Notes: generated by a model from the letters alone, not told the origin. Numbered from the stretch's first letter, positions 47,851 through 59,897 are shown. The stretch is DNA of 64,000 nucleotides from Periplaneta americana (GCF_040183065.1 NC_091125.1:126773621-126837620), one strand, 5' to 3'. Made by a program: numbers and translations.

Positions 47851-48440
47851 AACATACGTGGACATTGAGAGTGGGTTGTAAATTCCTTAGAAGAATAAGA
47901 TATTGTGTACTATACCTATGAAAGATTTATTCGACTTAATCGTTACTTTCATAACAGCATATTGTTATCAAGCATATTTTTAACTACATTTGTTTGTGTA
48001 AAATTCTAATTTTTAATAATATTAATACATACTTACAAATGGCTTTTAAGGAACCCGGAGGTTCATTCCCACCCTACATAAGCCAGCCATCAGTCCCTAT
48101 TCTGAGTAATATTAATCCAGTATCTACCATCATACCCCACCTCCTTCAAATCCAGTTTTATATTATCCTCCCATCTACGTCTATGCCTCCCCAAATGTCT
48201 TTTTCTCTCCGTTCTCCCAACTAACACTGTACAGTATATGCATTTCTGGATTCGCCCATACGTGCTACATGCCCTGCCCATATCAAACGTCTGGATTTAA
48301 TGTTCCTAATTAGATATTAGGTGAAGAATACAAGCGTGCAGTTCTGCATTATGTAACTTTCTCCCATCTCCTGTAACTTCATCCCTCTTAGCCTCAAATA
48401 GTTTCCTAAACACCTTATTCTCAAACACCCTTAACCTCTG

Positions 48441-48890
48441 AATAATTTCGAGGGAAAAATTGTTCCGGGGCCGGGTATCGAACCCGGGACCTTTGGTTAA
48501 ACATACCAACTGTCTCCCAACTGAGCTACCCGGGAACTCTACCAGACACTGATCCAATTTTTCCCTCTATATCCACAGACCTCAAAGTGGGCTGACAACC
48601 GTCAAGCAACCAACTTTGAGTGCACACTAACTCTGTGTGACTTAAATTGTGCTTTTCTGTTAACGAACAGTGACGTGTATTATGCAAATCAAGCTTTCAG
48701 ATATAACTCCCTGTGAAGTTGATTTGAATAATTTCGAGGGAAAAATTGTTCCGGGCCGGGCATCGAACCCGGGACCTTTGGTCAAACGTACCAACGCTCT
48801 CCCAACTGAGCTACCCGGGACCTCTACCAGCCACCGATCCAAAAATTGGGATCAACTTCACAGGGAGTTATAGCTGAAAGCTTGATTTGC
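48441..48890 (-). mobile_element. Composite of two tRNA-like SINE units with inverted arms
   Basis: 14-bp target duplication acccttaacctctg at 48427-48440 and 48891-48904. Two units about 288 bp apart (48441-48550 and 48724-48845) each carry, on the minus strand, B box gggttcgatacc or gggttcgatgcc and an A-box-like tagctcagttggga. Unit 1 is bracketed by gagggaaaaattg and caatttttccctc. Unit 2 is bracketed by arms near 48683-48722 and 48851-48890 that are reverse complements (gcaaatcaagctttcag with ctgaaagcttgatttgc). Confidence 0.75.
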
Positions 48891-49924
48891 ACCCTTAACC
48901 TCTGTTCCTCCCTCACAACCATATAGAACAACCGGTAATATAACTGTTTAATAAATTTTAACTTTCAGCTTTTTTGAGAGCAGACTGGATGACAAAAGCT
49001 TCTCAACCAAATAATAAAGGCATTTCCAGTTTATTCTGTGGTTAATTTCCTCTCGCGTGTCATTTATATTCGTTACTCTTGCTTCTAGGTACTCGAATTT
49101 GTTCACCTTTTCAAAAAATACATTTTCAATTTTTATACTGACATAAACATGTCCACATCGCCCGTCGCTCTCATTATTTATTAATTGAGATAAGCCGTTA
49201 ACATAGCGGTTGTACCGACCAACCAGCAATTGTAACAGTGTACACACCCAAACTAGTACAACAAAGAAAAAATAGTAAACCCAATTCACCATTAAATTGT
49301 ATTAGTACTATTCTGGGATTGTTCATTATTCCATTTCGTACTATGTTACGGTCACGAGACGTGTGGCGAAGTGCATCAACCTCGATTAAAAACGCAGTAA
49401 TCATAGATTATGAAACGACGGTTAAACAGTAACCGTGATTAAAATGTAATTTCTGTGCACCATTCATAATCATCGATTACTTAAACATGATTATCTGACA
49501 CCTCATTTAACCAGAATAATGTCTATGATGGTACATTGTTTCTACAAATTGACTAAAGGAAAGCATTCATACCTCTGCAAAGATAATAGTCAACGTCTAA
49601 AAACGACTGCGAAAATTCTGTTCTACATCGATATGAACGTGTCCTACATTTTCGCATTACATTTGTTTGCCTTTGGGCGCTCTTATATTTGCGAGTTGCA
49701 TTTCTTTATTTTTCAGTGGTTAGGTTAAAATCGTACAAAATTGAAAATTTAATGCAAAAAAGATTATATCCCAATGTGAGGTTGAAGTATCGATATTCTT
49801 AATTACTAGATTTAAATATATTATAGGAGAAAGATGGAATATCAATAAAGGAAAAGGATGCAGAATATTAGTAGGAATGTGTATACGATGGGGTGAAGAA
49901 GGGATAGTGACGCGAAACATACAG

Positions 49925-50028
49925 CCTCTCCTATCCAAATGCCATCCTCACCTTCCCGTGGTCCACCCTGTTTCTACCAACGAGGAAATGGCGACCGAGT
50001 CACAGCGGTATAACTGTTTCATCAAATG
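49925..50028 (-). repeat. Dispersed ~105-bp repeat, inverted copy
   Basis: Reverse complement of 5157-5262. It lies immediately upstream of the 5' leader of the LINE and may be part of that leader or of another element. Confidence 0.65.
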
Positions 50029-50229
50029 CAGAGGAAATGCTGCATTACAAGCCTGTCCAGAGGCTAAAAGTGGCAGCCCCACTACTGGACTACCTAACGA
50101 TAAGGCTAGTAACCTATCTTAGGGAAAACTACATTACTTTCAAGCCTCAAACAAGCAGTATAAGGATAGATAATTTGATGACAACCCAGAGCAAGTCAAC
50201 GGTTAAACGAAATTGGAAAAAAACAAAAT

Positions 50230-52995
50230 ATGTTCACATACGCTACTTGGAATGTTAGAGGGATCAATCATAAAGAAGAAGAACTAGATGAAATATTGAA
50301 TAAAAAGCAGATTAAAATAGCAGCAATAACAGAAACAAAAAAGAAACTAAAAGGTACAACTGAAACAAAAAACTACATAATCATATATAATGGTGTTAAT
50401 AAGAAGACAAGAGCACAGGCCGGAGTAATGATTTGGATTCATAAATCAATAAAAAACAAAATAAACAATTATACATACTGGAATGAAAGAATATTAGAAG
50501 TACAACTCCAGATAGGAAGAGGCAAACTAACTTTCTTTAGTCTTTATGCTCCAGAGGAAGGAAGAGTTGAAGAAACTGAATTGTTTTATGCCCAGTTGCA
50601 AGAAATTTTGAATAAAGTAAATAAAAATAATTACATATTATTAGCCGGAGATTTAAACGGTAGAATAGGCAACATCGAAATAAAAAATACCATAGGAAAA
50701 TTTGGAGAACCTACCATAAACAATAATGGAGAAAAAGTAAGAGATTTTGTATTATACAATGAAATGAAAATCATGAATTCATTTTACAACCATAAAGATA
50801 TTCATATGTATACATGGTCAGCACGTGGCTCAAAATCTATCATAGATTATTTTATAGCAAATAGAAAATTATCCGAATTATTTTTAGATGTCAAGGTCTT
50901 CAGAGGAAGTGACATTGGATCAGATCATTACCTTGTATTAGCAAAAGTGAGATATACACCAAGATGGCTACATTTAACAAAGATAAATGCCCCCAAAAAA
51001 GAATTAATGCGTTACAAAATTAGATTAATCCATGACGACAATGTACGCTGACTTTATCAAAAAAGACTTGAACAAAAAATGTTAGAAATACCTAAAGATG
51101 AAGACATTCACAAAGAATGGGAAAATATTAAAACTCAAATATCACAGGCAGCCACGGAGAGCATCGGAAAATATAAGGCTTTCACACAAAAGAAAAAATT
51201 AAGATCTTGGGATGATGAAATTAAGGAGATCATAAAAAATAAAAATATAGCTTATAGAAAATACCTTCAAACAAAATCCGTTAATGATGAAATAGATTAT
51301 AAACATAACAGGGCGATAGCTAACAGAGAAATTAGAAAACAACACAGGCAATCATGGAAAGAGTTTATATCTTTTTTAGAAACTGACATTTATAAAATGA
51401 AACCCAATACATATAAAATTTTAAAATACATGAACAGAGACATAAAGGAAGCCGCCAAGATAAACCCTTGCCCCAAAATAGAAACATTCCTAGACTTTTA
51501 CAAAAACTTATGGAACAATCCTACTTTTGATTCAAAATTCTGGGACACAAAAAACCCAGATGAACAATGCATTACAAAAGAAGAACTACAAGAAGCATTA
51601 AAGAAGACGAAAAATAGTAAATCACCTGGAGAAGATAACCTAAATTCAGAATTGTATAAATATGCAGGAGATCTATTTCAAGAAAGATTACTAAGATTTC
51701 TAAACAGAATATATCTGACTGCCACTTTACCGGAAGAATGGAAAAATAGTGTAATTATTCCCATATATAAAACAGGAGATAAACAGAATGTTGAAAACTA
51801 TAGAGGGATTAGTATCCTCAACACATGTTATAAGATATTTAGTAGGATTTTAAATGAAAAATTAAAAAAACATGCTGAAACTTTCCTTCTGGAGTGTCAA
51901 AATGGCTTTAGAAAAGGAAGATCATGTGTAGATCCATTATTTAGTATCAAACTATTGTTGGAAAAAAGAAGAGAATTTAATTTAGAAACCCATATAGCTT
52001 TTATTGATTTTGTGAAAGCTTTTGATAAAGTCCGAAGAGACCTTTTATTCGACATATTACAAGAAAAAAATATTCCAAATTTGCTATTCCAAAATATAAT
52101 AGAAATCTACACGGACAGCAAAATAAGTGTCAAAATAAATAACTGTATATCCGAAAGAAAATTAGTTAATAATGGAGTTCGACAAGGTTGTCCACTATCA
52201 CCAACTTTATTTAATATTTATATAAATGAAATTATTTTAAAATGGAACCAAATCTACACATCAGGAATCAAAATAACCAGTGCTCTTATTAAATACCTTA
52301 CTCTATGCCGATGATCAAGTCATAATTTCCAATTCAGAGGATAATTTACAAAGAGGATTGTATACATTAAATGAAATATTAAAAATTTTGGGATGGAAAT
52401 TTCAGCACAAAAATCAAAAGTAATGGCATTTTTAGGACAAGACCCAGTGAGAAGTAAGATAATACACAATAACCAATGCCTCGAACAAGTGCAAAATTAC
52501 AATTATCTGGGTTGTGAAATATCTTATCAAAATGAAAAAGATGTGAACAAGAAAATTACCAAATTTACACAAATTCTAGGAATAATAAACAATACATTAA
52601 AAGCTAAATTAGTACAAAAATCTACAAGAATAAAAATATATAATACACTAGCATTACCCACCCTTCTATACGGAAGCGAGATTTGGACATTAAAGAAAAA
52701 AGACATGAACAGAATCAAAGCAACGGAAATGAAATTTTTCAGGAGAACAGCAGGATATACTCTTTTAGACCGAAAAAGGAATGAAGAAATTTTAGAACAA
52801 TTAGAAGTAGAGTCAGTAGAAGAAAAAATCACCAGATACAAATTCAATTGGCTAGATCATGTAAGAAGAATGGAAAATTCAAGAATCCCAAAAATTATGA
52901 TGCAATATAAACCTAGAGGACATCGTCGACCAGGAAGACCGTTAAGAAGACTGCTAGATGGGGCCGAAACAGGTCTACAGAGGCCTAATTCGTGA
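50230..52995 (+). pseudogene. APE-RT LINE polyprotein (RTE-like), nearly complete
   Basis: N-terminal APE-type endonuclease: MFTYATWNVRGINHKEEELD, AAITETKKK, LAGDLNGRIG, SKSIIDYFIA and SDHYLVLAKV (catalytic N, E, D-x-N and SDH motifs). A TGA at 51049-51051 (likely from Arg CGA) interrupts the frame, which continues in phase. The RT follows: NSVIIPIYKTGDKQNVENYR, QNGFRKGRSCVDPL, IAFIDFVKAFDKVRR and NGVRQGCPLSP. The catalytic YADD at 52304-52315 is in a shifted frame between two compensating shifts (about 52290 and 52391). The C-terminal part has FRRTAGYTLLDRKRNEE and RYKFNWLDHVRRM, then the GRPLRRLLDGAE end. About 920 codons. A GATGAT tail follows. Inactive, but only three lesions were seen, so it is young. 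Confidence 0.88.
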
Positions 52996-52997
52996 AG

Positions 52998-53021
52998 GAT
53001 GATGATGATGATGATGATGTG
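52998..53021 (+). repeat. (GAT)n tail of the LINE
   Basis: Trinucleotide run directly after the LINE stop codon, marking its 3' end. Confidence 0.75.
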
Positions 53022-53280
53022 TATACGATCCAGGACACCATTTATACGAGGGGACTGTGCATTATTTTAAGATCCATCCATAACTTCTCTTTTTTCAGTC
53101 AGTGACATAGAAAAAGAGATATTCGAGTGTTCCTTCTTAAAATACAGAAAATAACTGTTGCACAGAATTCTAATAGGCCTATAAGCAGCCTATCCTTAGG
53201 AGAAATACAACTGTAGATTTTGATAAGCGAAATCCCTCCTGAAATTTTCTGTCACCCGCTCTCCATAATTTTTAAGTACG

Positions 53281-53517
53281 ATATTTTACGACGCTTTATC
53301 AACATCTTAGGTTATTTAGTGCCTGAATGAGATGAAGGTGATAATGCCGGTGAAATTTGTCTGGGGTCCAGCACCGAAAGTTATCCAGCATTTGCTCATA
53401 TTGGGATGAGGGAAAACCCCGGAAAAACTTCTACCAGGTAACTTGCCCCAATCGGAAATCGAACCCGGGCCACCTGGTTTCACGGCCAGACGCGCTAACC
53501 GTTACTCCACAGGTGTC
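53281..53517 (-). mobile_element. tRNA-derived SINE, antisense
   Basis: On the minus strand: ctgtggagtaacggttagcg, B box gggttcgatttcc, acttggtag-type body and the end gttgataaagcgtcg. Full-length in content. No clear target duplication. Confidence 0.85.
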
Positions 53518-54307
53518 GACCTCTCAATCATTTCTATCCAAGTAATTCAAGTACTGTACAATAATAATCGCCTTCGAAATAATCACCTGTGGATCTGGCC
53601 GCCATTTTCTTTTACTTGCTCTACTAATCACTGGTTATCTTCTTTAACCACTCGAATATGTCCGATTAGAGATTATTGTGGTTAGCCTCCTATGTAAGTC
53701 CTAACCAAGGTCGATCCACCGTAAAAATGGTTAACCAGGGGTTAGGTGACAATTTTAACCGGTGGTTACACTAACCGAAGTTGATGCAGGTGGACAATAA
53801 TCATATGCTTTGCTTTTTTGAGGTTTACTTCTAAACTTATCTCCTTACTTGCTTCAAGTAAAATTCTTGTGTTTTCCCTAATCGTTTGTGGATTTTCTCC
53901 TAACATATTCACAACATCCGCATAAACAAGCAACGTTCAATAATAATATTAATAACAATAACAATAGCAACACTAATAAATTTACTAAGAATTCTCCACA
54001 GTAGAACAGTTGCCCTTTTCACTTCACTAGACCTCCAGCCATCCACTTCTCTTTCGCTCTTCCGATCCAACGCACTCTTCCTATTTCCAGCTTCATTATT
54101 TTTCTTGGAATCTATTTGTATGAATGTTCTTATGTCCAAACCAGCGTAGTCTTATTTCTCCTACTATATCGTCCAAAAAGAATTTTGACCTTTATGTAAG
54201 GAAATTCTCAGGCAGTAGTTTTCGTTGGGTTTCGTATCAAATGGTTTTCATAACAACGTGAATTCGAAAATATTTGTTTTGCTAAATCTTCTGTTTTATA
54301 ATTTCAG

Positions 54308-54523
54308 AAAAAATACTTCAGCACCTTGGCATAATTCCCAGATTCTACTTCCATAAGAAGGAAACTGAAACGAATTCAAAAAGAAGAAAACAGTACAAAG
54401 AGTATAACATGAATAACACCACTAGGTAAACTTACCATGTACCTATGTACCCTGAGAACCTGCATCGAAGAAGGCATTTTTAACAAAAATGTAAGTAATT
54501 TCTGTATGATTTGTAGCTAATCT

Positions 54524-54561
<38 letters not shown>

Positions 54562-55503
54562 GGGTTTTAAGGAACCCGCAGGTTCATTGCCGCCCTCACA
54601 TAAGCCCGCCATTGGTCCCTATCCTGAGCAAGATTAATCCAGTCTCTATCATCATATCCCACCTCCTTCAAATCGATTTCAATATTATCTTCCCATCTAA
54701 GTCTCGTCCTCCCCAAAGGTCTTTTCCCCTCTGGCCTCCCAACTAACACTCTATATGCATTTCTGGATTCGCCCATACGTGCTACATGCCCTGCCCATCT
54801 CAAACGTCTGGATTTAATGTTCCTAATTATGTCAGGTGAAGGATACAATGCGTGCAGCTCTGCGTTGTGTAACTTTCTCCATTCTCCTGTAACTTCATCC
54901 CTTTTAGCCCCAAATATTTTCCTAAGAACCTTATTCTCAAAAACCCTCAATCTCTGTTCCTCTCTCAAAGTGAGAGTCCAAGTTTCACAGCCATACAGAA
55001 CAACTGGTAATATAACTGTTTTATAAATTCTAACTTTCACATTTTTTGACAGCAGACTAGATGACAAAAGCTTCTCAACCGAATAATAACAGGCATTTCC
55101 CATATTTGTTTTGCATTTAATTTCCTCCCGAGTGTCATTTATATTTGTTACTGTTGCTCCAAGATATTTGAATTTTTCCACCTCTTCGAAGTATAAATCT
55201 CCAACTTTTATAGTTCCATTTCGTACAATATTCTGGTAGCTAATCTCTAATGCTGTGAAAAATGTTGAGTTAATTTATGATCTATGGCAGAGATTTTGTT
55301 ATTGAATTTTGTGAAAATAAATTTTATTTACTGGAATTTATTATTATTTTGTTTCTTTCTTATGTTATAGCTTTGGAAGTGTATTTCGGGGTTCGATTCC
55401 AGATTATAGAGGACTAGTTCATATAAATTATGGAGGATCGTTTCCTGAAAAAAAAGACGAGCTCGCAAGCCTGAGCAACCACTCATATAGAAAATATAAA
55501 TAG
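54308..55503 (+). pseudogene. Peptide gene copy 3, exons 1 and 4 only
   Basis: Exon 1 (54308-54425, ATG at 54409) lacks 2 bases relative to the other copies. Intron 1 sequence (gtaaacttacc) is joined after about 10 bases to intron 3 sequence matching 10021 onward, so exons 2 and 3 are deleted. Exon 4 (55371-55503) reads FGSVFRGSIPDYRGLVH, then INYGGSFPEKKDELASLSNH and ends at TAG 55501-55503. One extra A relative to copy 1 lengthens it. If exon 1 were spliced to exon 4, the frame would stay open (MNNTTS joined to FGSVFRG), but the leader is gone. A LINE-A copy sits in the remaining intron. Most likely a pseudogene, possibly a leaderless derivative. Confidence 0.75.
54526..55235 (-). mobile_element. 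LINE-A insertion with 13-bp target duplication and TAAG tail
   Basis: gtagctaatctct flanks the insert at 54513-54525 and 55236-55248. The paralogous spacer (10089-10101) has it once, uninterrupted. The minus-strand frame 55181-54567 is open for 204 codons: MEKFKYLGATVTNINDTREE, CKTNMGNACYYSVEKLLSSS, GCETWTLTLREEQRLRVFEN, GRPEGKRPLGRTRLRWED and the end RAAMNLRVP. The 3' tail is (TTAC)n on + (54526-54560). 5'-truncated, recent. Confidence 0.95.
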
Positions 55504-56450
55504 AAAAGCAGAAGCAAGAATTTTGTAAATTCTACAATATGAAGCTGCAATAAGACAACGACATTAATAGTTTTTTGTACAATTTCTAAGAAGTCTTTCA
55601 AGTGTAAGCAAGGAAAACAATAAAAATAGTGGTTTATTTTAGTATCAAGATATTTTGGTCGCAATATGTGACACTATCAGTTACTTCATACCAGAACAAT
55701 TTACAAAACATTTAAATAACGATGAAAATCTCTTAAACACTGAACACAGAAATAAGAGATATAGAACAAACCCGACTAATTTCGTGATATTTTTATCCAC
55801 CATCTGCTCGAATGCATCCATGCATCTGATGGCTGCTTATACAGTCTGCCCATGGTCAAACATGTAACATGACATATATTATGCCCATAACCACAAGTGA
55901 CTTCACTGACCGTTAAGAGCTGCCATCTAGCGACATTTTTTTCTATTCAATGAGTTGCTCAATTACAAAAGTTGGTATATGACAGAATTAAAAACAGTTT
56001 CCAAGTTAAAAATGTCAAATGAACTACTAGTAGAACATTTTATGGAACTTGTAAGGTTAAGTTGTTATTTTTGTTCTTAAAAAACTGACTAAGACCATAG
56101 TATATTTGGTGCTCCCACCTAACATTTCTGCGGAAGCATTGTTAGAATGGTCTCATGAGCAGGCAGTATAAGCAGCCATCATATGCATTGAAGCAGGCGG
56201 TATTTGTATCTAATTATATCACGAATTTATACCAGGGACAAATATAATCCTGATGGTACATTATAAAAGGCAGAAGATGTATTATAACATAGATTTTGTC
56301 CACTGAGATCTTGGAGTGACATGAGCGGATTTTTTGGAAACTACTTGAAGAGTTGTATGATCTGTAGCTTTGGATTTGTGAGTGAATACACCAACCGATT
56401 TCCTTCGTTAAAAGGAGAGTTTTTGCTGTGCTTGCAATATTTTGTAAGTA

Positions 56451-56662
56451 GGGGAGAGTCGGGTAGTATCGGACATCAGGTAATATCGGACAGTGAGTTT
56501 CTTTCATCTACCACACGATGATAGTACCTGATTGACATGGTTACGTTTCTGTGATGTCGCATAGAGAAACGTCACCATGTCATTCAGGTGCTACCATATG
56601 GTGGTAGATGAAAGAAACGCACTGTCATATTACCCGATGTCCGATACTACCCGACTCTCCCC
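56451..56662. mobile_element. Palindromic MITE, second copy
   Basis: GGGGAGAGTCGGGTAGTATC at both ends in inverted orientation, TA on each side. 212 bp; the same family as 28871-29094. It lies at the junction where the duplicated spacer of unit 1 diverges. Confidence 0.85.
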
Positions 56663-57189
56663 TAAGTCAATTTAAACAGATTGGTTATTCTTCTTTCTGA
56701 CAATATAACCACACATCTAGTTGATCTAAACTTTCAGAGATTATTTAGTAATCAAAGAATGCGGGAAATGTGCGGTTTAGTCTCCAACATCCTCAACCGT
56801 TGTTTCCATTTCCGTTGAAGTTATTTATTTAACTTCCACTGAATCTAGCAGTGACATACAACTTTAGATACGGACATACTGCAAACAGATAACGGGTAAG
56901 TAAGACTAAAATATTATTGGAGCAGTATGACTTTCTCCCGTACTTATCATTGTTGTTTACATAGGCTATTTCGTAAGTAGACGATACCGCACGTTCTGTC
57001 ATTGCTATATAAACAAAAGAGATATCACAGTGTAGTGCGGTAAGTAGAAACAAATACAAAAATGGAGCCTCTATTTAGAAAAATTAAATGTTCTATTATA
57101 ATTCGTACAATTATTAAACAGATACTTCACTCTTCTTCAATCTCTTGATACACTAAATCCTCAATGATTTACCATCTCAAAATTTGTTT

Positions 57190-57489
57190 TTAGACTTTAA
57201 AGTACTTAACGTAAGACAAATTTATTATATTGTATTAATAAAATTCATACATAAAAATCGAGATAATTTTGAATTGTATTCTCATAGTTATGAAACAAAA
57301 GGTATGAATTCTTTAAGATTGTTTGAACCAAAATGCAACACTGTTACAGTATTTAATCATAGTAGTAATTTAGGCCCAAGAATATATAACAAATTTATAT
57401 TTAAATATCCTAATCTTGTCAATTCTAATAGTTCTAGTATTAAATTTAAAAAGTTATGTATGGATTTTATAAAAATTGAAAAATTGTAA
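57190..57489 (+). pseudogene. LINE C-terminal fragment
   Basis: LNVRQIYYIVLIKFIHKNRD, NSLRLFEPKCNTVTVFNHSS and NLGPRIYNKFIFKYPNLVN; ends at TAA 57487-57489. Same family as 46985-47850 (GPRLNN and FPNL). It contains only the part after the RT. Absent from the paralogous spacer. Confidence 0.7.
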
Positions 57490-57544
57490 ATTTAAATTTA
57501 TATACTATAATTGCATAGAAGACATAAGACAAAATAATCAATGA

Positions 57545-58918
57545 CTTACCTAAACAGATTTTGCACTCTAAATGTTTACAATATGCTGATGATATTAAAT
57601 TGTATAAAGTCATTAACAAACAACAAGACGCTTCTGATCTACAGCATGATTTGGACAGACTATATAGATGGAGTAGCGATAATTTTCTACTGTTAAATCT
57701 TAATAAGTGTTACTTTATGACGTATTCTAAAAATAAGACAGTTGCTCAAAATTCATATGAAATTAATGGTGTGAAGTTACTTAGAGTTGAATCATTTAAG
57801 GATTTGGGTATTTATTTTTTTATTTTTAGTAGGTTATTTTACGACGCTGTATCAACATCTCAGGTTATTTAGCGTCTGAATCAAATGAAGGTGATAATAC
57901 CGGTGAATGAGTCCGGGGTCCAGCACTACCTCAACCAGGTAACTTGCCCCAAGCGGGATTCGAACCCGGGCCACCTGGTTTCGCGGCCAGACGCGCTAAC
58001 CGCTACTCCACAGGTATGGACTTGGGTATATATTTTACACACAACTTATGTTTTAAAGTGCATTTAAATCACGTGGTAAGTGACGCATATAGAAATTTAG
58101 GATTTATAATCAGAAATACAAAAGAAAAAAAAATGTAAATAATATTGATACTCTATATAAAACTCTAGTTAGGAGTAAGCTAGAGTATGCGTCTGTAATA
58201 TGGTCACCTCAGTTCCAGTCCCATCAGATGCAAATAGAAAGGATACAGAAAAGATTTTTACGTCATTTATATTTTAAAGAACATCACGTGTCATCTTATG
58301 ACAAGCAAATTTCATATAATCAGTTACTTTTTTAATTTAATTATGAAACTTTACAATCTCGACGATTAATAAATAGTAAAATTTTACTATATTAGACTGT
58401 TAACGGTATATTGAATAACTGTGATTTTCTAAAATTCCTTCAGTTCAATATTAAAAAAAAAAACAGAATTACGTCATAGGCAACCTTTTGTTATTCCCAT
58501 TCCTAGAACTGTTTTCTTCAAGAACTCTCCATTGTTTGTTATGTGTAATACTTACAACTCTCTGTCTTTAAGCTGTGATTCTCAATTAGATTTCAGTTTA
58601 ACAGTTGAAAAATTTTATACAATATTAAAAAGAATTGTATTTCCTTAAATATTTAAATTATAAAGAAGTGTATTATAATGTTTTTACTCTAGTTTTTAAA
58701 TAATTTTGCATCATTATATTGACATTTGGCACTATATTAACAGCAATATTATATTCTAGCATCTATTACCGTTATGTATTTTCTTTCTTTCGTTTATGTT
58801 GTTTGTTTTGTTTTTTTTTTCTTATTATGTATTTTGTGTATGTATATATGTAAGCCACCTGTAATTGGAAGCCTTCTTCTGTTGGTGGTGGATTTAAAAA
58901 TAAAATAAAATGAAATAT
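57545..58918 (+). pseudogene. Jockey/CR1-like LINE 3' part with nested SINE
   Basis: SKCLQYADDIKLYKVINKQQ (YADD), DLDRLYRWSSDNFLLLNLNK, SFKDLGIYF, then after a SINE FTHNLCFKVHLNHVVSDAYR and NLGFIIRNTK, then in other frames TLVRSKLEYASVIWSPQFQS and the end SQLDFSLTVEKFYTILKRIV. It finishes in an A-rich tail (aaaataaaataaaat, about 58898). Several frameshifts. Everything before the YADD is missing. Confidence 0.85.
57816..58017 (-). mobile_element. tRNA-derived SINE nested in a LINE
   Basis: Antisense copy with B box gggttcgaatcc and an internal deletion of the central body. Target duplication ggatttgggtatttat (57800-57815) and ggacttgggtatatat (58018-58033). Duplicated codons DLGIY on both sides show the LINE frame it interrupted. 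Confidence 0.85.
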
Positions 58919-59430
58919 TAATAGAAATTTAATTATCAGAAACAACAAAGACTGTTTACACAAACAAAATAACCGACATATTGCCTTGGCAACAACGTTC
59001 AAAACTTTCTCACAGGAGACAATTTTACCTATCAAATAAGTTTATGCAATATTCAAAATTAAAAACAAATTTATTTACATCGCGATCATTAAAAAAGTAT
59101 ATGCAATATACATGCATTAAGTGCGTAACAGAATCTCTGAATTTGAAGAAACGTTTCAAATTGTTTCCTTGGTTCTGTTATAATGCACTTACCACATTTG
59201 TATCACAATATATCTTCTTCTATATAATTTGAACTGGTAATGGAAATTACGGGAAAACGGCTGAACGGATTTTAATAAATAACCCCTCATTTTGAAGCTT
59301 GGAACCCAAAGTTTTTCGGAAAAATAGTAGTTTTCAGTGAAATGTCAATTTTCCTACATCATTTTCCTTTTTTTTTTTTTTTTTTTTTCCAAAATCCATC
59401 TTTCGTCAGTTTTGAGAACTAATTGTATCC

Positions 59431-59482
59431 ACGGCCGACTTGATGTTCGCTTCCTTAAGCGAAGCGACATCAAGTCGGCCGT
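59431..59482. repeat. Strong hairpin
   Basis: Perfect 16-bp arms acggccgacttgatgt and acatcaagtcggccgt with further pairing of cgctt and aagcg inside. A T-run (59367-59388) precedes it by about 45 bases. Part of an unclassified repeat that begins near 59225. Confidence 0.75.
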
Positions 59483-59897
59483 GTTGCATTTCAGAATAAA
59501 ACAAAAGACACACTACAATAAACAATAGGCTATTACACGAAGGCCATGACCTACAGGATTGCTGACATAGAGTTCAGACGGCTCAGATTCTTTCGAATCA
59601 TAATGCCAATATGTCGATCTTCATTTGTGAAATTCTTTGATAACGTATAAAAAATAATTTACAGGTTTGATTCCCTGGTCTGTAGTTTTCCGAGTACAGC
59701 TGTGTATTGGATATTAAGAACTACGAAACTTTTTTGGAGTCTATAAATATTTCAAATAGTAGCAAACGTGTCCTTAACTCAATTTCATTAAAAATGACTA
59801 GGGATGTTTTTGTAATAATGTCTTCATATTATCAAGCATATTTTAACTATATTTGTTTGCGTAAAATTCTAATTTTTAATAATATTAATACTTAATT

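Larger units (their letters stand above)
49361..53796. mobile_element. 4.4-kb insertion holding a LINE and a SINE
   Basis: Interrupts LINE-A between gtcacgagac and aataatcat; the paralogue reads gtcacaagacataatcat. The inner edges share TGCATCAAC[CT]TCG as an inverted repeat (49370-49384 and the complement near 53776-53790), so a TIR element may have carried the rest in. The end and target duplication are not certain. Confidence 0.5.
48041..53930 (-). mobile_element. LINE-A fragment in the shared upstream region of copy 3, split by insertions
   Basis: Pieces 48041-48440, 48891-49142, 49331-49360 and about 53797-53930 are collinear with 21121-21950 and 59898-60716. Interruptions: a tRNA-like composite with its duplicated target (48441-48904), about 190 bp of unknown sequence (49142-49330) and a 4.4-kb block (49361-53796). 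The left flank aattctaatttttaataata is shared by all three copies. Confidence 0.8.

Noticed and set aside
48465..48545. tRNA gene on the minus strand
   Set aside because: B box and an A-box-like start are present, but the unit recurs in a SINE composite with degenerate stems. I could not draw a full cloverleaf with intact acceptor stem.
52527..52847. 106-codon minus-strand open frame
   Set aside because: Antisense shadow of the LINE reverse-transcriptase C-terminal part.
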